DNA of 44,346 bases, from contig NZ_JAKSYO010000114.1 of the NCBI RefSeq assembly GCF_022829635.1, positions 1 to 44,346 on the forward strand, given 5' to 3'. Made by a program: the position numbers and the translations under genes. Source of the DNA: Methylobacterium sp. E-066. GTDB taxonomy: Bacteria > Pseudomonadota > Alphaproteobacteria > Rhizobiales > Beijerinckiaceae. Below, one piece after another: positions 8,584-17,793 of the stretch (position 1 is its first letter; every line of letters starts with the position of its first letter). The notes under the pieces are model-generated. The model had not been told where the DNA came from and did no database searches. It was given only the letters and a program-made list of their open reading frames with translations.

Positions 8584-9596
8584 GCGGCCTCGCTGGGTGC
8601 GAATTTCTCGTATTGGAAGCGGCGCGGCGCGACGCCCTTCTCCGTCAGGAACCCGCGTACGGCCTCGACCATCGGCGGCGGCCCGCACAGGTAGATGTCG
8701 CAATCGCCGGCATTGAGGTGCTCGTCGGAGAGGTGCTGCGTGACGTAGCCCTTGCGCGGATGTCCGCTCTCGGGATCGGCGACGCACGACACCCACGTGA
8801 ATCTCGGCAGACGCGCGGCCAGGGCCTCGATCCGATCGATCTCGACCAGATCCCCGTCCCGGGTCACGCCGTAGACGAGGTGAATCCTCTCAGCGACGCC
8901 CTGGTCCGCGAGGACTTCCAGCATCGACAGGATCGGCGCCAGACCGGTTCCGCCGGCCAGCAGGATCACCGGACGCTCGACCGCCCGGAGATAGAAGCTG
9001 CCATTCGGTCCGACGAAGGACATCCGGATGCCCGGCGCGCCCGTCTTCGACAGCCAGTCGCTCATCAGGCCGCCGGGGACGTTGCGGATCAGGAAGCTCA
9101 CCTCGTCCGCACCGGGCTTGGAGCTGAAGGAATAGGCGCGGTGCCGGGTCGTTCCGGGAACCGTGAGGTTGACGTATTGCCCCGGGAGGAAGGTGATGGC
9201 ACCCGGATCGTCCGGACGCAGCCGCAGCACGATGGTGCTGTCCGAGACGAGGTCGATGCTCACGATCTCGCCGCCCTGCTCGGTCGGCTTCACCTTGCAC
9301 GTGGCCGAGTCCACCGGCACCGCGATGACGCAATCGGTGCTGACGCGCATCTGGCAGGTCAGCACCATCCGCTGGGCCGCCTCGTCGGCGGTCAAGGCAT
9401 CGTCGATGTAATCGTCGCCGAGATCGTAGCTGCCTTCCTCGCAGCGGCATTTGCACGTGCCGCAGACACCGTCCGAACAATCCATCGGCAGATTGATCTT
9501 GTGACGATAGGCGGCGTCCAAGACCTTCTCGTCCGGCTTGCAATCGATGAATCGTGTCGCGCCGTCTTCGAACGTGAGCGCTATTCGATAGGCCAT
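8580..9596 (-). CDS. benC: Benzoate 1,2-dioxygenase reductase component
   Basis: The 338-residue electron-transfer protein passes electrons from NADH to the Rieske oxygenase BenAB. The domain order is that of BenC/XylZ: an N-terminal plant-type [2Fe-2S] ferredoxin (ligands Cys40, Cys45, Cys48 and Cys81), an FAD-binding barrel (RAYSFSS, about 154-160) and an NAD-binding domain (LLAGGTGLAPILSMLE, with YLCGPPPMV near the end). A GGGAGGA ribosome-binding site precedes the ATG at 9596. It lies 25 bases after benB and overlaps benD by 4 bases, so translation with benD is probably coupled. Confidence 0.93.
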   Translation of the reverse strand: MAYRIALTFEDGATRFIDCKPDEKVLDAAYRHKINLPMDCSDGVCGTCKCRCEEGSYDLGDDYIDDALTADEAAQRMVLTCQMRVSTDCVIAVPVDSATCKVKPTEQGGEIVSIDLVSDSTIVLRLRPDDPGAITFLPGQYVNLTVPGTTRHRAYSFSSKPGADEVSFLIRNVPGGLMSDWLSKTGAPGIRMSFVGPNGSFYLRAVERPVILLAGGTGLAPILSMLEVLADQGVAERIHLVYGVTRDGDLVEIDRIEALAARLPRFTWVSCVADPESGHPRKGYVTQHLSDEHLNAGDCDIYLCGPPPMVEAVRGFLTEKGVAPRRFQYEKFAPSEAA

Positions 9597-9621
9597 TCGC
9601 GTTCCTCCCGGAGGCGGCCAG

Positions 9622-10110
9622 TCAGACGTGGTACACGTCGATGACTTGGTGGATGTAATCGCCTTTCAGGACGACCTTTTTGCTTTTGATAACTGGCCGT
9701 TCGCCGTTCGGATCGATCCGATAGAACGAGGTTCCGAAGAAACTGTCGGTGTTCTTGTAGCGGAAACAGAGCGTGTGCCAGTTGAAGCGCACGTCGATCG
9801 CGCCATCCGCCTCGCCCAGAACCTCGATGTTCGTGATGTTGTGGCTGGTTCTCGGTTCGGGCATCGTCGCGCCCGAACGCTCGGTCTTGATACGGAAGAC
9901 CCGATCCTCCAGGCCGCCGCGGTCGGAATAGTAGATCAGCGAGATGTGCTTCCGGGGATCCTCGACGAGCGTGTCGTCGTCGTCCCAGGCCGGCATCCAG
10001 TAGCTCGCGTCGGGGGCGTAGCAGTCCCGCCATTCGTCCCAGCGACGGTCGTCGAGCAATCGGGATTCCCGGTACAGGAACTCCGCGATCTGTTGGTAGC
10101 TCAGGCTCAT
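9622..10110 (-). CDS. benB: Benzoate 1,2-dioxygenase small (beta) subunit
   Basis: The 162-residue beta subunit of a ring-hydroxylating dioxygenase has the NTF2-like fold and a structural role in the alpha3-beta3 oxygenase. Recognisable features are the N-terminal helix ([21 protein letters not shown]), DASYWMPAW, and [19 protein letters not shown]. The ATG at 10110 overlaps the TGA of benA (ATGA), indicating coupled synthesis of the two subunits. Family membership in the benzoate/toluate/anthranilate group is clear; benzoate is preferred because of the adjacent diol dehydrogenase and catechol dioxygenase. Confidence 0.92.
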   Translation of the reverse strand: MSLSYQQIAEFLYRESRLLDDRRWDEWRDCYAPDASYWMPAWDDDDTLVEDPRKHISLIYYSDRGGLEDRVFRIKTERSGATMPEPRTSHNITNIEVLGEADGAIDVRFNWHTLCFRYKNTDSFFGTSFYRIDPNGERPVIKSKKVVLKGDYIHQVIDVYHV

Positions 10111-11480
10111 GCCGCGGCCCTCCGTCCCGGGAGGGATGCGACGGCGGTATTGCCGTCACCACTGGGGCCTTCGAGCGCCTTGAGCAGCGTCTCGGCCCAG
10201 TACGCGTGCTGCCGCACGAAGAGCCCCTCGTCCTCGCTACGCGTCCCGCTCAATTTCGGTTCGAGGCCCATCGTGCGCGCGTTGTCGTCCGGACCGTCGA
10301 TCCAGTGGGTGGCCCCGCGGCTGAGATCGTTCCAGAGCGCGCCTGCACCCTCGTAGGCGACTTGGCAGGCGCGGAATTCCTCGAGATCGTCCGGCGTTCC
10401 CATGCCGCTGACGTTGAAGAAATCCTCGTACTGGCGGATCCGGAGCGTCCGGTCGTCGGCCGCTTCGTTCTTGGGTGCGAAGCAGTAGATCGTGACCTCG
10501 GTCCGGTTGACGCTGATCGGCCGCACGACCCGGATCTGGGTCGAGAACTGATCCATCAGGTACAGATTGGGATAAAGTCCCAGATTCCGGGTCTGTCCCA
10601 AGATGAACGCCGCGCGGTCTTTGCCGACGCGCCGCTCGATCTCGGCGGCATGTTTGTAGATCGGCCGGACCTCGGGATTGAGCACGTTGGTCCACAGCAG
10701 GATATGGCCGTTCTCGAAGCCGTAGACGCCGCCGATGCTCTTCGACCACCCGTTGGCATCGACGGTCTTCGTGCCCTCGTCCCGCCGTCGGCCCATCGTG
10801 GCCGAGTAGTTCCAGTGCACGGCGCTGACGTGATAGCCGTCGGCGCCGTTCTCCATCTGGAGCTTCCAGTTGCCGTCGTAGATGTACGAGGAGTTGCCGC
10901 GCAGAACTTCGAGGCCGTCGGGGCTCTGGTCGACGATCTGATCGATGATCGTCCGCGTCGCGCCGAGATGATCCTCGAGGGACGGCACGTCCGGATTGAG
11001 ACTGCCGAACAGGAACCCTCGGTAGCTCTCGAACCGGGCGACCTTCGCGAGGTCGTGCGAGCCCGCTTTGTTGAACGAATCCGGGTAGTCGCCGGTCTTG
11101 CCGTCCTTGACCTTCAGGAGCTTGCCGGTGTTGCCGAAGGTCCATCCGTGGAACTGGCACGTGAAGCTGCCCTTGTTGCCGTGCTTGCGCCGGCAGATCA
11201 TCGCGCCGCGGTGGGCACAGGCGTTGATCAACGCGTGCAGCGTGCCCTCCTTGTCGCGGGTGATCATGATCGGCTGACGGCCGATGCTGGTCGTGAAGTA
11301 GTCGTTCGGCTCGGGGATCTGGCTCTCGTGGGCCAGATAGACCCAGTTGCCTTCGAAGATGTGTTTCATCTCCAGCTCGAAGATCTCCGGGTCCGTGAAG
11401 ATGTCGCGGCGGCACCGGAAGAGGCCGCTCTCGGCATCGTCGACCACCGCCCGTCCGAGCTTGTCCTGGATTGTCGTCAT
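10107..11480 (-). CDS. benA: Benzoate 1,2-dioxygenase large (alpha) subunit
   Basis: The 457-residue catalytic subunit adds O2 across C1-C2 of benzoate to give the cis-diol. The Rieske [2Fe-2S] centre is complete: Cys88-x-His90 and Cys108-x2-His111 ([14 protein letters not shown], then CQFHGW). The mononuclear iron site begins at [13 protein letters not shown] (His217, His222). A strong GAGGAGGT ribosome-binding site lies before the ATG at 11480. An anthranilate dioxygenase would also release catechol but needs no diol dehydrogenase. benD two genes further on therefore argues for benzoate or a substituted benzoate. Confidence 0.93.
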   Translation of the reverse strand: MTTIQDKLGRAVVDDAESGLFRCRRDIFTDPEIFELEMKHIFEGNWVYLAHESQIPEPNDYFTTSIGRQPIMITRDKEGTLHALINACAHRGAMICRRKHGNKGSFTCQFHGWTFGNTGKLLKVKDGKTGDYPDSFNKAGSHDLAKVARFESYRGFLFGSLNPDVPSLEDHLGATRTIIDQIVDQSPDGLEVLRGNSSYIYDGNWKLQMENGADGYHVSAVHWNYSATMGRRRDEGTKTVDANGWSKSIGGVYGFENGHILLWTNVLNPEVRPIYKHAAEIERRVGKDRAAFILGQTRNLGLYPNLYLMDQFSTQIRVVRPISVNRTEVTIYCFAPKNEAADDRTLRIRQYEDFFNVSGMGTPDDLEEFRACQVAYEGAGALWNDLSRGATHWIDGPDDNARTMGLEPKLSGTRSEDEGLFVRQHAYWAETLLKALEGPSGDGNTAVASLPGRRAAA

Positions 11481-11503
11481 GGCGAACCTCCTCAGATCAT
11501 AAG

Positions 11504-12430
11504 TCAGCCGGCAAGCGCGCGCTGGCGCGTCGAGAGGCTTTCGTCGTCGGCCTTGGCCGCGGGCGGCAGCGTGAAGTCGAACGCGATGTCGGCGTAAGGA
11601 CTGTTCAAGCCGGCCGCGTGGATCTTCGCCGGATCGTCCTGGTGCACGACGTGCGGAATGAGGTTTTCGTTCGTCGCGTAGGCGAAATCATCGAAGATGT
11701 AGGGATCCCCCTCGATGTTGATCTGCGTCGTCAGATGACGATAACCCGGAGCGGAGATAAAGAAGTGGATGTGCGCGGGCCGAATACCGTGACGGCCGAC
11801 GGCGCGGAGCAGCAGGTCGGTGCTGCCGCCTGGCGGCACGCTGTATCCAGAGGGGACGATGCTGCGGAACTCGTAGCGACCGTCCTGGGTCGCCTTGACC
11901 CGCCGCCGCATGTTGAAGTCCGACTGCGACGGGTCGAAGAACGAGTAGTTGCCCTTGGTGTTGGCGTGCCAGACGTCCACGATCGCGCCGGGGATCGGAT
12001 GGCCGGCCACGTCGCGCACGTAACCGTGCATGATGAGCGTTTCGGAGGGGTCGCTTCCGTCGTCGATCCGCGCCCCGCTCTCGACCAGGGGCGCGCCGGC
12101 GACGTAGAGGGGGCCCTCGATCGTCCGGGGCGTCCCTTCCGGGATTCCGGCGGCCCGGTCCTTGATGTCGGCCCGGATGTCGAGGAACCGCTCGAAGCCG
12201 AGGCCGGCGGCCCAGAGCCCGAATTCCGGGGCGCCGCCCGCGACGAAATTGAGGGCGTGCCAGAACTCGTTTTCGCTGACGTCGAACCGGTCGATCGTAT
12301 CGAACAGATCGCCGACGATCTTGCGGACGATCTCTTTGGTGCGGCGGCTTCCCACCCCCGCATCATTGTCGATGCCGGCGATCTTATCGAGGAACGCTTC
12401 GATCTCGGCGGACTTCGTCAATGTCGTCAT
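11504..12430 (-). CDS. catA: Catechol 1,2-dioxygenase (intradiol)
   Basis: The 308-residue non-haem Fe(III) enzyme cleaves catechol between the hydroxyls to cis,cis-muconate. The four iron ligands are visible: Tyr162 (KGNYSFFD), Tyr196 (VPSGYSVPP), and His220 and His222 (RPAHIHFF). The N-terminal helical linker typical of CatA is present, and the LTTQIN and DDFA blocks are intact. AGGAGAGG precedes the ATG at 12430. It is the promoter-proximal gene of the operon, ahead of benA by 23 bases. catB, catC and catD are not in the window, so muconate must be handled elsewhere. A hydroxyquinol dioxygenase is less likely given benABCD. Confidence 0.92.
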   Translation of the reverse strand: MTTLTKSAEIEAFLDKIAGIDNDAGVGSRRTKEIVRKIVGDLFDTIDRFDVSENEFWHALNFVAGGAPEFGLWAAGLGFERFLDIRADIKDRAAGIPEGTPRTIEGPLYVAGAPLVESGARIDDGSDPSETLIMHGYVRDVAGHPIPGAIVDVWHANTKGNYSFFDPSQSDFNMRRRVKATQDGRYEFRSIVPSGYSVPPGGSTDLLLRAVGRHGIRPAHIHFFISAPGYRHLTTQINIEGDPYIFDDFAYATNENLIPHVVHQDDPAKIHAAGLNSPYADIAFDFTLPPAAKADDESLSTRQRALAG

Positions 12431-12874
12431 GTCGCCTCTCCTAGGGGATGGTTTTCCGACGCCGCGGTTTTACCGGCGGTCGTCGTCAGGATCGGATCAG
12501 GGGCCGACCGGGGTGCCGTCAGGCCGGCTCTTGAAGGATCTCGCGCCGGCGTCGCTGCCGGAGGGCGCCCGCTCGATCCCATCGACAGCGCTGAGGGTCG
12601 ATGGCGAGCGAAGCGGTTTCAGGCGCGGTCAGACCCGGCGCGTCGAAGAGCTTCGCTGCGGGACCTCACGGCATCGCGCACCGGAGCCGCGATCTGTCGG
12701 CGGCTCGAGGCGCGCGTTCGTCGAGACATCGAACGATAAAGGTATCGATCTGATAGTGCGATCATGGCCTTCGGCGCGGCCTCCCTTTCGTTTTTAGTCT
12801 AGTGAGAGTATGCCTGCATCGCCTGTGCATCAAAGATCATTGCAGTCTTGAGCGCATACCGGGAGGGTATGGGG
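12431..12874. promoter_or_regulatory. Divergent promoter region between catA-ben and the lysR gene
   Basis: The gap is 444 bases with no gene on either strand that I can support. The GC-rich part (12440-12720) adjoins catA; the promoter-like, less GC-rich part is 12725-12870. GTAT half-sites lie at 12742-12745, 12808-12811 and 12867-12870. Only the last is paired with a perfect ATAC. If catA transcription starts near 12740-12810, its leader would be about 300 bases. Confidence 0.5.
12856..12870. promoter_or_regulatory. BenM/CatM-type LysR binding site, ATAC-N7-GTAT
   Basis: ATACCGGGAGGGTAT matches exactly the ATAC-N7-GTAT dyad known for the Acinetobacter muconate/benzoate regulators BenM and CatM. 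It includes the ribosome-binding site (GGGAGGG, 12861-12867) of the lysR gene, so occupancy would block expression of the regulator itself. The family match of the adjacent LysR protein makes the site credible. Confidence 0.65.
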
Positions 12875-13816
12875 TTGGACCTGCGACAGCTTCGATACTT
12901 CGTCACGGTCGCATCCGAGCGGAACTTCAACCGGGCCGCCGAACGGCTCCGCATCGCCCAGCCGCCCCTCAGCCGGTCCATCCAGCAGCTGGAAGCGGAG
13001 CTGCGCGTCACGCTGATCGATCGGGTCAGCCGGCCCCTGACCCTCACCCCGATCGGACAGCTCTTCCACGATCAGGCGATCCAGATCCTGCGTCGGGTCG
13101 ACGACATGCGCACGATGATGAACGCCGCCGTCGCGGCCGAACGGAGACGGTTCACGATCGGCTTCGTCGCATCGACGATCTACGCGCGCCTCCCCGCTCT
13201 CATCCGCGAGTTCCGTGCGGAGATGCCGAATGTCGAGCTGTCCCTGGTGGAGAGTGGGACGCTCGACCAGATCGCGGCCCTCAAGGAAGGGCGGATCGAT
13301 GTCGGCTTCGGCCGCATCCGGTTCGAGGACCCGGCGGTGCGCCGGACCGTGCTTCGGCGCGAGATGCTCGCGGCCGCGGTGCCGATCGGCAGCCCTCTCG
13401 GTCGCGGCGGCGACCGGGTATCCCTGGCGACCCTCGCGCAGGAGAGACTGATCCTCTATCCGAGCTCGCCGCGGCCGAGCTATGCGGACCAGGTGTTATC
13501 GGTGTTCCACGATGCCGGCGTCGAACTCGGCCTGATCCACGAGGTGCGCGAGCTGCAGATCGCGATCGGGCTGGTCGCCGCGGAAGAGGGCATCGCCATC
13601 GTGCCGGAATCGGTCCGCCAGGCCCGCACGGAGGATGTCCGCTACGTCGAACTGGCCGAGCCGGTCTCGTCACCGATCATCATGAGCTACCGGATCGGCG
13701 ACATCTCGCCGGAAATCGCAAGCCTCAAGGGCATCATCGCCCGCAAATACGCGGATTGGGGCTACGGCGTGCCGGAGGCCTTGCGGGCTGTCCAATCCGA
13801 GACGGGCGACGCCTGA
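12875..13816 (+). CDS. LysR-type regulator of the BenM/CatM group
   Basis: The product is 313 residues. The N-terminal winged HTH reads LDLRQLRYFVTVASE, NFNRAAERL, IAQPPLSRSIQQLE. The effector domain carries blocks close to BenM/CatM as I recall them: FVASTIYARLP, LKEGRIDVGFGR, LILYPSSPRPSY, VREVQ-like VRELQIAIGLVAAEEGI. In that family cis,cis-muconate (and benzoate) converts the regulator into an activator of ben/cat genes. I place the start at the TTG at 12875 because GGGAGGG sits 7 bases before it and the protein then begins at the usual M-D-L-R. The ATG at 12869 is almost on top of that site. It is divergent from catA-benABCD. Confidence 0.88.
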   Translation: MDLRQLRYFVTVASERNFNRAAERLRIAQPPLSRSIQQLEAELRVTLIDRVSRPLTLTPIGQLFHDQAIQILRRVDDMRTMMNAAVAAERRRFTIGFVASTIYARLPALIREFRAEMPNVELSLVESGTLDQIAALKEGRIDVGFGRIRFEDPAVRRTVLRREMLAAAVPIGSPLGRGGDRVSLATLAQERLILYPSSPRPSYADQVLSVFHDAGVELGLIHEVRELQIAIGLVAAEEGIAIVPESVRQARTEDVRYVELAEPVSSPIIMSYRIGDISPEIASLKGIIARKYADWGYGVPEALRAVQSETGDA

Positions 13817-13857
13817 TCCGTCCGTTCGGCTCCATGGGCCAATCCACATGGGTGCGA

Positions 13858-15119
13858 TGATTGACCCTGACCCAGCCAACGGGTCCGCGCTGAGCGCAAG
13901 TTTTCGGGCCTCCTGAACCCTGCAGGAGGGTGGATGCCATGCCCTGCAAACGCTTCACGAACGAACAGATCGCCTTCGCCCTGCGGCAGGCGGAGAACGG
14001 TGCGACGGCGGACAAGGTCTGCCGGAAGATGGGCGTCTCTGAGCCAACCTTCTACCGCGGGAAGAAGGAGTTCGTTGGCATGGGGGGTGCCGGAGATCCG
14101 GCGGCTCAAACAGCTGGAAGACGAGAACAGCAAGCTCAAGCGGCCGGTCGCCGACCTGCGCTGGACCGTTCGATGCGTACCGAGACGTGCTCAAGCGAAG
14201 GTGGTGAGGCCCGCCGCTCGTCGTGAGGTCGCCGGTCACCTGTAGGTCCTATGACGTCAGCGAGCGTCGGGCCTGCCAGGCCGCCGGCGTCAGTCGTTCG
14301 TCGCAGCCGCCACAGGAAGCGATCCGACCCGCAGGTCGCAATGCGCATGCGACTGAAGGCGCTGGCCGCCGCGCGGGTCCGTTACGGCTATCGGCGGCTG
14401 CACATCCTGCTGCGACGGGAGGGCTGGGAGGTGAACCACAAGCGCACCGACCGGATCTACTGGGACGAGGGGCTGTCGATCCGGTCCAAGCTGCCCAAGC
14501 GCAAGCGCGCCTGGCGCTATCGCCAGGGGCGACCGGCGATCGGCGGACCCAACGAGGTCTGGGCGATGGACTTCATGTCCGACCGCCTGTTTGACGGGCG
14601 TCCGTTCCGGATCCTGACCCTCGTCGATTGCCATACGCGAGAGTCACGCTCACTCACACCGAGAACCAACGTCCGCGCCTTCCAGGTGACCGAGGCGCTG
14701 GACGCTTTGGTTCGGCTAAGGGGGCGGCCTCAGAGCCTGCGGGTCGACAACGGCCCGGAGTTTGCCGGTTGCATGCTCGACCCGTGGGCCTACCTGAACG
14801 GGGTCGAAATCGACTTCTCCCGGCCGGGCAAGCCGACCGACGACGCCGACATCGAGTCGTTCAACGGCCGTACGGGCGGAGTGCCTGAACGCCTCGTGGT
14901 TCCTGTCGCTGGCCGATGCTCGCGAGCGCATCAAGGAATGGAGGTGCCACTACAATGAAGATCGACCCCACATGGCCCTGGGCGGCTTGACGCCCCGAGC
15001 CTTCGCCAACCAATCTGTCACAGCCCAGGAACTTGCATAGGCCGTGGACCACAAACGGGGGCAACTCCAAGCCCACCGTGCACTAACTTTAGCCTCGGAC
15101 TACCTCACAGGGCCGATCA
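13858..15119 (+). mobile_element. Decayed IS3-family element (IS407-like), 1262 bp
   Basis: The left end TGATTGACCCTG (13858-13869) and the complement of the right end, TGATCGGCCCTG (ending at 15119), form imperfect inverted repeats. A 3-bp direct repeat CGA flanks it (13855-13857 and 15120-15122), consistent with simple insertion between the lysR gene and the formaldehyde genes. The size is typical for the IS407 group. The transposase inside carries several frameshifts, so the copy is old and immobile. Confidence 0.78.
13939..15040 (+). pseudogene. IS3-family transposase orfA/orfB, multiply frameshifted
   Basis: orfA begins at the ATG at 13939 (MPCKRFTNEQIAFALRQAE, then CRKMGVSEPTFY). It shifts frame at a run of six G's near 14083 and again near 14155-14165. 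The N-terminus of orfB is split by in-frame stops around 14245-14260. From about 14340 the integrase reads well: RVRYGYRRLHILLRREGW, NEVWAMDFM, TLVDCHTRE, LRVDNGPEF. A 2-base loss near 14869 then throws the end out of frame. The correct frame continues as [19 protein letters not shown], then [20 protein letters not shown], to the TAG at 15038-15040. The DDE core residues are present, but no continuous protein can be made. Confidence 0.82.
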
Positions 15120-15229
15120 CGAGTTCGGCGGATGGATCAGCGATCAACGGAAGGCACACCGATGGGGTTCGCCGGCACCTGTCGAGCCAAGTCGGATCGA
15201 GCCTCGCTGCCCCTGTCGCTATGGCCCCG

Positions 15230-16063
15230 TCACTTCAGGCGCGCGGCGGCCCAGGCGATGTGGTCGGCCATGAAGGTCGAGATGAAGAAGTACGAGTGGT
15301 CGTAGCCCTCGCGCATGTTGAGGGTCAGCGCGATGCCGGCCTTCTGGCAGGCCTCTTCCAGCAGCCAGGGGCGCAGGCCGTCCTGAAGGAAGCTGTCGGC
15401 GGTGCCCTGATCCACCAGGAACTCGGGGAAGCGCTTGCCGTCCTCGATCAGCGCGGTGGCGTCGTGGGCGCGCCAGGCGGCGGTGTCGGACCCGAGGTAC
15501 TTCTCGAAGGCGGGCTTCGACCACCCGGCCGTCGAGGGCTGGGCGATCGGTGCGAAGGCGGAGCAGGACTTGAAGCGCTCGGGGTAGGTCAGCGCGATGG
15601 TCAGCGCCCCGTGGCCGCCCATGGAATGGCCGAAGATGCCCTGGCGGGTCATGTCGGCGGGGAATTCCTGCGCGATGAGCGCCGGCAACTCCTCCGTGAC
15701 GTAGCTCCACATCCGGTAGTTCTTGTCGTAGGGCGCCTGCGTGGCGTCCAGATAGAAGCCGGCGCCGGAGCCGAACTGCCAGTTGCCCTCCTCGTCCGGG
15801 ATGCCGGGGCCGCGCGGGCTGGTATCCGGAGCCACGATGATCACGCCGTGCTCGGCCGCCGCTGCCCGGTACTCGCCCTTGTCCATGACGTTGGCGTGCG
15901 TGCAGGTGAGCCCGGACAGGTACCACAGCACCGGGACCGGGCCGTTCTCGGCCTGGGGCGGCACGAACACCGCGAAGGTCATCGGGCAGCCCGTGGTCTG
16001 GGCATCGTGCTTGTAGACGCCCTGCGTGCCGCCATGGGCGCGGGCCTTCGAGACGGTTTCCAT
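15230..16063 (-). CDS. fghA: S-formylglutathione hydrolase
   Basis: The 277-residue esterase-D-type alpha/beta hydrolase hydrolyses S-formylglutathione to formate and glutathione, the second step of glutathione-dependent formaldehyde oxidation. Visible features: VLWYLSGLTCTHANVM after the first strand, the nucleophile elbow GHSMGGHGA (Ser147) and GYDHSYFFI with the catalytic His near the C-terminus. The start is the ATG at 16063 (METVSKA); a GTG directly before it at 16066 is also possible. GGAG lies upstream. It follows the dehydrogenase gene on the same strand, and the pair is a pathway unit. Confidence 0.93.
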   Translation of the reverse strand: METVSKARAHGGTQGVYKHDAQTTGCPMTFAVFVPPQAENGPVPVLWYLSGLTCTHANVMDKGEYRAAAAEHGVIIVAPDTSPRGPGIPDEEGNWQFGSGAGFYLDATQAPYDKNYRMWSYVTEELPALIAQEFPADMTRQGIFGHSMGGHGALTIALTYPERFKSCSAFAPIAQPSTAGWSKPAFEKYLGSDTAAWRAHDATALIEDGKRFPEFLVDQGTADSFLQDGLRPWLLEEACQKAGIALTLNMREGYDHSYFFISTFMADHIAWAAARLK

Positions 16064-16123
16064 CACCTGTGATCTCCTGCGAGGGGGCTGAGACGATCGT
16101 CTTCAGGAATTCGCGGCTCTCCG

Positions 16124-16226
16124 CCCCCTTGCGGGGAGGAGTTGGAGGTGGGGGTGGCTCCCGCCAGCCTCAGCCGGCCGAGGGTCACCCGACCACCCCC
16201 ACCCCTGGCCCCTCCCCGCAAGGGGG
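16124..16226. repeat. Inverted repeat between the two formaldehyde genes
   Basis: The left arm (CCCCCTTGCGGGGAGG, then GGAGGTGGGGGTGG) and the right arm (CCACCCCCACCCCTGG, then CCTCCCCGCAAGGGGG) are near-perfect complements around a central spacer of about 30 bases. It looks like a dispersed palindromic intergenic repeat rather than a terminator, because no T-run follows. It sits inside what would be one transcript and could form a large hairpin in the mRNA between adhC and fghA. Confidence 0.65.
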
Positions 16227-16254
16227 AGGGGAAGCGCCTTCATCGGCGCGCGTG

Positions 16255-17391
<1,137 letters not shown>

Positions 17392-17793
17392 CACGTGTTC
17401 CTAGTGTCTGGACGATCACGGACGGCGTCGAACGGCCGACTCTTCGGCGCACCTCGCTCAAGGGCTGTGCACCGAACGGTCCGAAAATCTGGTGCGTGTG
17501 TGATGGTTCTGGCGCCGGGATGCAACGTCTGCGTTCGGGTTTCGGGCGTGCCCACACGATTTGCTTCCGACGACGCGCGACCAGTACCGCCATACGCCAA
17601 GTGCGTGTCCGCTGCCGGTTTGGATGGGCACATCCCGACCAGCGTGCAGCGAATGAGGTCGGGCACGACGAGTTCGATGCGTGCAGCCCTGGGTGAGGTC
17701 GATGGCGAGCTTGATGCCCCCTGGCCTCCGCTTTCGCCGGGGCGATCAGGGCGCGCCGGTGCGGGATCGACGCGCCCGTCGAGGGGAGGGGCC
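17392..17793. other. Gene-free stretch between the formaldehyde pair and the GMC gene
   Basis: About 400 bases. It should contain the promoter for the formaldehyde genes (minus strand) and the 3' end of the GMC transcript. I see no convincing gene, no terminator-type hairpin with a T-run and no repeat. Confidence 0.4.

Noticed and set aside
12440..12740. A missing catC-like muconolactone isomerase gene in the catA-lysR gap
   Set aside because: I looked for a ~95-residue frame on either strand; none has a start, ribosome-binding site or the family motifs.
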